From positions 62,001-126,000 of the forward strand of contig NZ_LN831789.1 of the NCBI RefSeq assembly GCF_001013905.1: 64,000 bases of DNA. The letters are read 5' to 3'. The position numbers and the translations under genes are program-made. The DNA comes from Streptomyces leeuwenhoekii. GTDB taxonomy: Bacteria; Actinomycetota; Actinomycetes; Streptomycetales; Streptomycetaceae. The notes under the pieces are model-generated. The model did no database searches, was not told the origin of the DNA, and was given only the letters and a program-made list of their open reading frames with translations. Each line of letters begins with the position of its first letter. Within the stretch, counting starts at the first letter, position 1. Below are positions 15,245 to 21,493 of the stretch, piece by piece.

Positions 15245-16087
15245 TCAGGCGGCCGCCGTGCGCGCCGCGTACCGGCGGCCCAGCTCGGCCTGCCGCTGGT
15301 CGAACGCCTTCTCGTCGACCGGTGCGAGCGGCACGCTGCGGGCCTCGGTCGGCACCTCACCGGCGGGCAACTGCGAGCGCAGGGCGTCGGCGTCCTTCAC
15401 CTTCGGGAGCACCGCTGCCCACTCGGACGTCCGCTTCGCGGGGGCCGCCGCGGCGTACTGGCGGTCGAAGCGTCGGCGTTCCCGGGCGAAGAATTCGCGG
15501 ACGGCCCGGCGCTTGGGCTCCTGGCGGTGCAGTCGAAGGAAGGTGACGGCCAGGCGCTCGCCGTCGCGGCAGGGCAGCGGCTGTCCGTCGCGGCCGGTGA
15601 CCTCGCCCTTGCAGGCCAGGCACTGCTGCTGGTGCTGACGGAAAGCCCGGCGAACCTGTTCCGCGCTGAGCGGGGCGGGCGTGATCTGGCTGGCGGCCGG
15701 GGCGGGCTTCACCTTCGGCTTCGGCAGCACCTTGGTGGCGCGGCGGGAGGCGGTGGTCGGAACCGCCTCGATCAGCGTCGTACGCCAGGCGTCGACCTCA
15801 ACGTCGATGGTGACCTGGCGGTTGCTTCCGGCCGTGCAGCGCCGCCGTTCGACGGCGCCGGCGCGGCCGGTGTGGTGGGGCACCAGCTTCGGAGTTCCCA
15901 GCATGCCGGTGACCGGTACCCAGGTGGAGCAGTCGGGGCAGACCAGGTGCTCCTTGCCGGGGGTCAGGTCGATCTCGTTGGCCTTGAGGTCTGAGGCGAT
16001 GATCGGCGGGCGGCTGTTGACGTTCGGAGTGCGGGTCTTGCGACGGCGCTTGCGGGCCTTCGGCATCGCGGGCGTCGTGGTCGTCAT
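15245..16087 (-). CDS. Hypothetical zinc-motif basic protein, 280 aa; first gene of the minus-strand operon
   Basis: The ATG at 16087 follows GAGGAG. The N terminus is very basic (KARKRRRKTRTPN). Two cysteine groups stand out: CPDC with a later Cys near residue 75, and CLAC with CRD near residue 175. Much of the C-terminal half is Arg/Lys/Ala-rich (LRLHRQEPKRRAVREFFARERRRFDRQY). A nucleic-acid-binding protein is likely. It is transcribed from the divergent control region shared with the GntR-type regulator and has a leader of about 230 nt. Confidence 0.65.
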   Translation of the reverse strand: MTTTTPAMPKARKRRRKTRTPNVNSRPPIIASDLKANEIDLTPGKEHLVCPDCSTWVPVTGMLGTPKLVPHHTGRAGAVERRRCTAGSNRQVTIDVEVDAWRTTLIEAVPTTASRRATKVLPKPKVKPAPAASQITPAPLSAEQVRRAFRQHQQQCLACKGEVTGRDGQPLPCRDGERLAVTFLRLHRQEPKRRAVREFFARERRRFDRQYAAAAPAKRTSEWAAVLPKVKDADALRSQLPAGEVPTEARSVPLAPVDEKAFDQRQAELGRRYAARTAAA

Positions 16088-16328
16088 GGGGACTCCTCGT
16101 GATCGTAGGGACGGGGCGCGTCGCGGTGCTCTCTCCGCCCGCCAGGCCGCACGGGTCGACCCCGGCGTCCTGATGGACGGACAGCGCATCTGCGCTGCGA
16201 CGTGCAACGCGGGAGCCACACCAGTCAGAGGACTGGTCCGGGGGATTTGGTGGAGCTATCAACCCCGGCCCTCCCCGTGAGGGGAAGGGGCTTCCTGCGA
16301 TCTTGCGAATGGTCAGGCAGCGGGCATT

Positions 16329-16357
16329 TAGCTAGTAGGCTTAGATTGACTACTCAA
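16329..16357 (-). promoter_or_regulatory. Putative promoter of the minus-strand operon with operator dyad
   Basis: Reading on the minus strand, TTGAGT (16357-16352) and TAGCTA (16334-16329) are separated by exactly 17 nt. The -35 box overlaps an imperfect dyad, ATTGACTACTCAAT (16345-16358), whose half-site recurs at the opposing promoter 70 bp away. The neighbouring GntR-type protein is the obvious candidate to bind it. Confidence 0.6.
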
Positions 16358-16416
16358 TGCCCGACGCAATGAAGCATGCACGCTGTGCGACGCGGGGTCA
16401 AGCCCCTTCGGCTACA

Positions 16417-16445
16417 TTGACTAGTCATTCCCTGGCATGTAGACA
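16417..16445 (+). promoter_or_regulatory. Putative promoter of the GntR-type gene with TGACTAGTCA operator
   Basis: TTGACT and TAGACA are spaced by 17 nt, and the start codon at 16452 lies 6 nt after the -10 box, so the transcript would be leaderless or nearly so. The -35 box overlaps a perfect 10-bp palindrome TGACTAGTCA (16418-16427), the same motif type as in the divergent promoter. This predicts autoregulation. Confidence 0.6.
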
Positions 16446-16451
16446 TCTCCC

Positions 16452-17771
16452 ATGGCAGTCAGCGGCAGGGCACGGGCCCTCTACCAGCGCATCGCGGACA
16501 AGATCCGTGCCCAGATCACGGACGGGACCCTGGCCCCGGGTGATCGCCTGCCAACGGAGGCCGAGATTGCCGCCGAGTGGAACACCACCCGATCGACCGC
16601 CGTCCAGGGACTGAAAGTCCTGGTCAACGAGGGCCTCATCATCAGCGACCGCCCCCGCGGCTACTTCGTCCGCAGCAAGAGGCCGATGGTCTACAGGCCA
16701 CAAGGTGAGTTCCGGAAGCGGCCGCTGAGCCCGGAGATGGATCAGTTCCTCACCCAGATGTCCGAGGAAGGCCGGGAGGCCAGCCAGCACATCGAGGTGA
16801 AGGTGGAGGCTCCGTCGCGTCAGGTCCGTGAGCGACTCCAGCTCGGCGAGGGCGAGCTGGTCGTTGTCCGCCGGCGCGTCCGCTTCATCGACGGCATCCC
16901 GTACAACACGAACGACAGCCACTTCCCGCTGTCCCTGGTCCAGAGCAGCGAGATCATGAACCCGGACGACATCGCGCGAGGTGCGAACGTCGTCCTGTCC
17001 GAGCTGGGCTACGAGCAAGTCCGCGCCCTCGATGAGTTCCACGTCCGCATGCCGACCCCCGAGGAAGCCGACCGGCTGCAACTTGGCCCCGGCACCCCTG
17101 TCGCGGTGCATCTGTGCACGGGCTACACGAGGGAGGGAAGACCCGTCCGCGCCGTGGTCAACGTCCTGCCCGGCGATCGGCACGTCATCACGTACGAGCG
17201 CAGCCGACCGCAGCTCGAAGGCGCGCCGATCATCCGTCAGGCCACCGTGACGGACCTTCGCACAGTCACCGACCTGTGGGAGCACGCCGCATCGTGGCTC
17301 AACGAGCGCGGGATCGATCAGTGGCAGTACCCGCCGCGCGAGGACCGCATCAAGGCGAACATCGAGGCCGGCGAATGCTGGATCGTCGAAGCGGACGGGG
17401 CCCCCGTGGCAACCATCACGCTCGACGAGCACGCCGATCCCGATTTCTGGAGCCCCGCCGAGGCCGCCGAACCCGCCCTCTACGTACACCGCATGGTCGT
17501 ACGCCGTGACATCGCGGGCCTGGACCTCGGATCGGCCATGCTCGACTGGGCTGGACAGCAGGCCCTGAGTCAGGGCAAGGAGCTGCTGCGCCTTGACGCG
17601 TGGCGTTCCAACGAGGCGTTGCAGCAGTACTACGCCGACCGCGGCTTCACGCACGTACGAACCGTAGAAGCCGAGGATCGCAGTAGCGGTGCCCTGTTCC
17701 AGCGCCCGGCCAACTACACCCGAGGCACCGGACCGGAGCTTGAGACGGCAGCGTCGGATACCAAGCACTAG
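16452..17771 (+). CDS. GntR-UTRA regulator fused to a GNAT acetyltransferase domain, 439 aa
   Basis: Residues 8-72 form a GntR winged helix (YQRIADKIRAQITDGTLAPGDRLPTE...). Residues 95-255 match the UTRA effector-binding domain of the HutC branch. Residues 262-425 look like a GNAT acetyltransferase (VHRMVVRRDIAGLDLGSAML, then YYADRGFTHVR). The fusion is known in Streptomyces plasmids and integrative elements, where HutC-type repressors such as KorSA control transfer genes. It probably represses the divergent transfer operon. The acetylation target of the GNAT part is unknown. Confidence 0.85.
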   Translation: MAVSGRARALYQRIADKIRAQITDGTLAPGDRLPTEAEIAAEWNTTRSTAVQGLKVLVNEGLIISDRPRGYFVRSKRPMVYRPQGEFRKRPLSPEMDQFLTQMSEEGREASQHIEVKVEAPSRQVRERLQLGEGELVVVRRRVRFIDGIPYNTNDSHFPLSLVQSSEIMNPDDIARGANVVLSELGYEQVRALDEFHVRMPTPEEADRLQLGPGTPVAVHLCTGYTREGRPVRAVVNVLPGDRHVITYERSRPQLEGAPIIRQATVTDLRTVTDLWEHAASWLNERGIDQWQYPPREDRIKANIEAGECWIVEADGAPVATITLDEHADPDFWSPAEAAEPALYVHRMVVRRDIAGLDLGSAMLDWAGQQALSQGKELLRLDAWRSNEALQQYYADRGFTHVRTVEAEDRSSGALFQRPANYTRGTGPELETAASDTKH

Positions 17772-17843
17772 CATCACCCCCTCGCTGGACTCGAACCGCC
17801 GATTCGGTTCTAGCCCGCGGGGAGCCACCAGTTCCATAACTGA

Positions 17844-17870
17844 CATGTGGCCAGGCGAACTGGCCACATC
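17844..17870. promoter_or_regulatory. Inverted repeat upstream of the XRE gene
   Basis: ATGTGGCCA and TGGCCACAT form a perfect 9-bp inverted repeat with a 7-bp spacer, 21 bp before the start of the XRE-family gene. The half-site CATGTGGCCA recurs twice in the same orientation inside that gene (18152-18161 and 18173-18182), so the regulator may bind both its promoter and its own coding region. A GAACCG...CGGTTC hairpin (17793-17810 region) follows the preceding gene. Confidence 0.5.
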
Positions 17871-17890
17871 AGCCACAGGATTGAGGCGGG

Positions 17891-19324
17891 ATGGCACAGA
17901 AACCACGGGAGCTGACGCCCTGGGTGTCCCCCCTGCATAACTGGGGTTACGAGCTGCGGCAGCTACGTCAGACGCGTGGACTGACCCTGCGCGGCCTGGC
18001 CGAGCGAGCACGGATCGACCACAGCCACCTGGGGCGATTCGAGCGCGCTGAGCGAAAGGCTGACCGAGCGCAGGCCGCGCTCCTGGACCAGGTACTGGGC
18101 GCCAACGGGATGCTGTTCCGGCTGTGGGAGCGGATCGACGACGATCGTGGCCATGTGGCCAATTCGCCGGTTCATGTGGCCAAGTCGTCTGTGGATCTGG
18201 CCCTGGCCTTGCCGGACGAGGCAGCGTCGGACGGTGAAGGGATCTCTGTCCCCTGTCGTCTAGCTGATGGGTCGGTGGTTTGGGTGGCTCTGGATCGGCG
18301 TGCGCTGCTGCGCGCGGGGGTGGGGCTGGGAGCCGCTGCGGCGGTCGGCGTCGGTTCGCCGGCGTCCGCGGATTCGGGCTCGGTACCGGGGCTGGTTCGC
18401 AAGGCGCGGGCCGCGTCGGCGTACGGCTCGACGCCGGTGGAGCACCTGCGCCGCACGCGCCGGGTGCTGATCGACACCGACAACCTGCTCGGGCCCCGGC
18501 GTGCGGTCAGCGCGGTACGCGACCACATCGAGGTCATCCAGGTGCTCCGACGTGACGCCAAAGGCGTCGACCGGCATGACCTCATGGAGCTGCAGACCCA
18601 GTACGGGGAACTCCTGTCCTGGCTCTACCAGGACCTGGGCAACCCGAAGGCGGCGTCGTACTGGCTGGACCGGGCGATGCAGTGGTCGCAAACGGTCGGC
18701 GACGGCGACCTGAGCACGTACGTCATGGCCCGCAAGGCCCAGCTGGCCGGCGACACCGGGGACCTGGTCGACGTCGTCGACCTCGCCGAAGCCGCCCAGC
18801 GGATGGCGCGGCCGCGCAGCCGACTCGCCGCCGTCGCGCGCACGTACGAGGCGTACGGGCATGCGCTGCGCGGTGATGCTGACGAGAGCGAGCGGGCGAT
18901 CGACGACGTCCGCAACGCCCTCGATGGCGCCGCCGCCGACCCCACCCCGTGGGGTGTGTGGCTGAACGCGTCGTACGTGGAGATTCACCGCGCCCAGGGC
19001 CTGGAGGCTCTGGGCAAGCACGACCAGGCCGCGGAGGCGTTCGCCGCCGCGATCCGGATGATGCCCGACGGCTACCACCGCGACCGCGGCGTTTACATGG
19101 CTCGGCAGGCCGTTGCGCTGGCTGGCGCCCGCGCCCCGGAGCAGGCCGCCACCATCGGGATGCACGCGCTGACCGTGGCGGAGGACACCGGCTCCGGCCG
19201 TATCACCAACGAGCTCGCCCGCCTCGACAAGGCCCTGATCCCCTGGCAGCGCGAGCCGGTCGTGGATGAGTTCCGCGCCGCCTTCGACTCCACCCTCGTA
19301 CACGAGACTGAAACGGAAGCCTGA
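17891..19324 (+). CDS. XRE-family regulator with TPR-like C-terminal domain, 477 aa
   Basis: Residues 18-75 form a Cro/C1-type helix-turn-helix (LRQLRQTRGLTLRGLAERARIDHSHLGRFERAER). A hydrophobic Ala/Gly stretch near residue 140 follows, then about 300 residues of helical repeats (GELLSWLYQDLGNPKAASYWLDRAMQW; DQAAEAFAAAIRM) like those of Streptomyces XRE-TPR regulators, which often sense small peptides or signals. The next two genes (reductase and deaminase) follow with 4-nt and overlapping junctions, so it may regulate them. Confidence 0.8.
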   Translation: MAQKPRELTPWVSPLHNWGYELRQLRQTRGLTLRGLAERARIDHSHLGRFERAERKADRAQAALLDQVLGANGMLFRLWERIDDDRGHVANSPVHVAKSSVDLALALPDEAASDGEGISVPCRLADGSVVWVALDRRALLRAGVGLGAAAAVGVGSPASADSGSVPGLVRKARAASAYGSTPVEHLRRTRRVLIDTDNLLGPRRAVSAVRDHIEVIQVLRRDAKGVDRHDLMELQTQYGELLSWLYQDLGNPKAASYWLDRAMQWSQTVGDGDLSTYVMARKAQLAGDTGDLVDVVDLAEAAQRMARPRSRLAAVARTYEAYGHALRGDADESERAIDDVRNALDGAAADPTPWGVWLNASYVEIHRAQGLEALGKHDQAAEAFAAAIRMMPDGYHRDRGVYMARQAVALAGARAPEQAATIGMHALTVAEDTGSGRITNELARLDKALIPWQREPVVDEFRAAFDSTLVHETETEA

Positions 19325-19328
19325 GCAG

Positions 19329-20009
19329 ATGACTGCCCGCCCGTACGTTCTGCTGTCCGCCGCCATGTCGGTCGACGGCTACCTGGACGACACCAGCCCC
19401 GAGCGGCTGCTGCTCTCCAACGCTGACGACTTCGACCGCGTGGACGAGGTGCGCGCCTCCTGCGACGCGATCCTGATCGGCGCGACGACCATGCGGAAGG
19501 ACAACCCGAGGCTGCTGGTCAACTCCGAGGAGCGCCGCGCGAAGCGGCTCGCGGAGGGCCGGTCGGAGTACCCGCTGAAGGTGACGGTGACGGCCTCTGG
19601 CGACCTCGACGCTGACCTGAAGTTCTGGCACTTCGGGGGCCAGAAGCTCGTCTTCACGGTCGACTCCGCCATCGACAAGGTGAAGGCGACGCTCGGGGAC
19701 CTCGCGGACGTGGTGAGCGTCGGCCCCGAGCTCAACTGGGGCCTGGTCCTCGACGAGCTGGGCCGCCGTGGAGTCGGCCGGCTCATGGTGGAGGGCGGCG
19801 GCACGATCCACACCCAGCTCATGGCCCAGAACCTGGCCGACGAGGTCCACCTCGCCGTCGCCCCCCTGCTGGTGGGGCAGGCCGACGCCCCGAAGTTCCT
19901 GGGCACCGCCGACTACCCGGGCGGGTCGACCGCCCGGATGCGGCTGCTGGAGGCCCGCGCGATCGGCGACGTCGTGCTGCTGCGCTACGCGCCGAAGGAG
20001 CGCGGCTGA
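19329..20009 (+). CDS. RibD C-terminal/dihydrofolate-reductase-fold reductase, 226 aa
   Basis: The N terminus (RPYVLLSAAMSVDGYLDD) and the motifs AILIGATTMRKDNP and RLMVEGGGTIHTQLM are characteristic of the NADPH-dependent reductase half of RibD, which reduces the ribosyl chain of a pyrimidine intermediate in riboflavin synthesis. The length fits a stand-alone reductase domain. Its stop overlaps the start of a RibD-type deaminase, so the pair resembles a split RibD. In mobile elements such pairs may modify a nucleotide other than the riboflavin precursor; the true substrate is open. Confidence 0.85.
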   Translation: MTARPYVLLSAAMSVDGYLDDTSPERLLLSNADDFDRVDEVRASCDAILIGATTMRKDNPRLLVNSEERRAKRLAEGRSEYPLKVTVTASGDLDADLKFWHFGGQKLVFTVDSAIDKVKATLGDLADVVSVGPELNWGLVLDELGRRGVGRLMVEGGGTIHTQLMAQNLADEVHLAVAPLLVGQADAPKFLGTADYPGGSTARMRLLEARAIGDVVLLRYAPKERG

Positions 20010-20476
20010 TGTACGCGCCCGACCGAGAGCAGGACCTCCGCTGGATAAGGCGTGCGATCGACCTCGCCGCGCTGTGCCCTCCGGTCGCGGGCGCCTACTC
20101 GGTCGGCGCGGTCATCGTCGGCGAGGATGGCACCGAGCTGGCGTCCGGCTACTCCCGCGCGACCGGCCCCCGCGAGCACGCTGAGGAAGTCGCGCTCGCC
20201 CAACTGCCCCAGGACGACCCGCGGCTCGCCGGGGCGACCATCTACAGCACGCTGGAGCCCTGATCCCAGCGCAGCGCCTCCCGCACGCCGTGCGCCCAGC
20301 GGATCCTCGAGGCCGGCATCCCGCGCGTCGTCATCGCCTGGCGCGAGCCGTCCCTGTTCGTCGACGACTGCGTCGGCTACGAACTGCTCATCGAGGCCGG
20401 GGTGACCGTGGTGGAACTACCCGAGCTGACGGCGGCCGCGAAGGCCGTCAACTCGCACCTGGGCAGGCTTGCATGA
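20009..20476 (+). pseudogene. RibD-type deaminase with in-frame TGA at a zinc-ligand codon
   Basis: The frame opens with an ATG overlapping the reductase stop. The zinc and catalytic motif HAE is at residues 57-59. The second motif should read E-P-C-x9-C. Here codon 85 (20261-20263) is TGA in the place of the first cysteine, with the second cysteine at 95, and the same frame continues with normal deaminase sequence (ILEAGIPRVVIAW...) to a TGA at 20474-20476, 155 codons in all. A single C/T to A change would explain it, so a nonsense mutation is most likely. Selenocysteine insertion or read-through cannot be excluded; a small hairpin (CGCAC/GTGCG) begins 18 nt after the TGA. Confidence 0.75.
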
Positions 20477-20744
20477 CCGAGAAGACAGCTCTCATTTCAC
20501 GACGCCAATTCGCAGCACGAGCTGGCTTCCCGCCTGACGGGCAGTTTCCTGCGCGCGTCCCGTCATACGGGCTCGGCATTTTCCGGGCACGTCGGGCGCT
20601 GCGAACGCGAATTCGTCCCGCAGTCCAGTCGAGTCGTACAGCTAGGCTGTGCGCAGAAGTGATCGAAAACGGCGAGAACCCCGGGACCGGGCATGGTCCA
20701 CGGGGCCTCGGAACGGGGCAAAGCAAGCTCCGTTGGGCGACACA

Positions 20745-20838
20745 CCTGGTAGGAGGTGATCGCGGGTTGAAGGTTACCCGCACGCGCGGAACTGCATGCG
20801 TAGCTACGCCGTTCCACCAGTGCGATCACACCACCAGG
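20745..20838. ncRNA. Candidate three-way-junction RNA or attenuator with extended SD sequence
   Basis: CCTGGT and GTGATCGC (20745-20763) pair with GCGATCAC and ACCAGG (20822-20838), enclosing one hairpin GGGT/ACCC and a second GGAAC/GTTCC stem capped by the palindrome GCGTAGCTACGC. The left arm contains AGGAGGTGATC, an 11-nt match to the complement of the 16S rRNA 3' end. A TTG at 20767 would open a 43-codon frame (KVTRTRGTAC...) ending at 20898. The element may be a translational switch with a leader peptide. It could also be DNA structure at an origin. Confidence 0.35.
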
Positions 20839-21415
20839 CTCGCCTTTAGGTATGCGCCGACTCCGCTCTCGCATTCGAGGGGGTCGGCCATGACCTAGCG
20901 GCCACCGGCCGCGCGCGCCGAAAGAGGACTAGCCATCCTCTGGCCTCGCGCGGCCCGTCTCACCGCCCGGATTAGCCACCGGGCGGGTGCTCAGATCTCG
21001 GTTCGCACCCGACTCTGAGCCGCGGCTCACAAAGCCGCTCATCACATATCCACCGGTCCCTAGCCAGGACCACAAGGGCCCCTTCCGGGTCCAGCCGCAG
21101 TACCGCAGTACCGCTCCACCCGCGGGCCCCCGCCAAGGGGCTTCGCGGTTCGTTTCGAGGCCCCGCCAAGGGCTTCGAAACACCAGTTCGAAAAACCAAC
21201 AACGGAAGGAGATCCGTCTCTGGCCTTCGCACTGCCACCCGCCACACGAGCCATCGAGCCGGCCCCTGCCAGGGGGCCCGTCTGCGTTGATCCATATGGA
21301 AGGTCGGTATCGCCATAGTGCACGAGCGTGAGTCGTCTTGTCAGGTCGACCACGACCAGGTCAGTACCCCCTCTGGGGGGATTGCCGCAGGTTGTGGCGT
21401 CCCCCCTGGCGGGAA

Positions 21416-21431
21416 TGTGACGTACATCACA
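21416..21431. promoter_or_regulatory. CRP-like site upstream of the Rep gene
   Basis: The 16-mer TGTGACGTACATCACA is a perfect TGTGA-N6-TCACA, the classical CRP/Crp consensus. It lies 62 bp before the Rep start. A second perfect copy of the consensus lies 139 bp after the replication operon, near 25084. Streptomyces encodes a Crp homologue. Confidence 0.5.
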
Positions 21432-21493
21432 GCCCTTCACTGTCACACGGGTGTCGCCGGTTCGGCGTCCCGCCTGACCTGGGGGGTGTCTCT

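Larger units (their letters stand above)
20477..21493. other. Structured non-coding region, candidate replication origin
   Basis: About 1 kb separates the deaminase from the Rep-like gene. It holds no convincing long gene but is full of dyads: a branched structure at 20745-20838; CACCGCCCGG/CCGGGCGGGTG near 20960; a GCTCAGA/TCTGAGC pair enclosing a further stem; GAGCCGCGGCTC (about 21017-21028); GGCCCCTG/CAGGGGGCC near 21262; a direct repeat GCCAAGGG(G)CTTCG at about 21133 and 21167; and CAGTACCG twice near 21098. Such clusters next to a rep gene are typical of origins, but no clear iteron array is seen. Confidence 0.45.

Noticed and set aside
17780..17815. tRNA 3' end (GGACTCGAACCGCC...)
   Set aside because: The sequence looks like a reversed T-arm, but no acceptor stem or other arms can be formed nearby.
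20745..20838. tRNA or tmRNA-like fold
   Set aside because: The branched stems do not match the arm lengths of tRNA, and there is no T-loop GGTTCGA-type sequence. It was kept only as an unassigned structure.
20473..20898. 141-codon frame starting ATG at 20473, overlapping the deaminase stop
   Set aside because: The third codon position is not GC-rich as in real genes here, there is no ribosome site, and the frame runs through the branched structure. Only the TTG-started 43-codon end has a plausible start signal, and that is listed as tentative.
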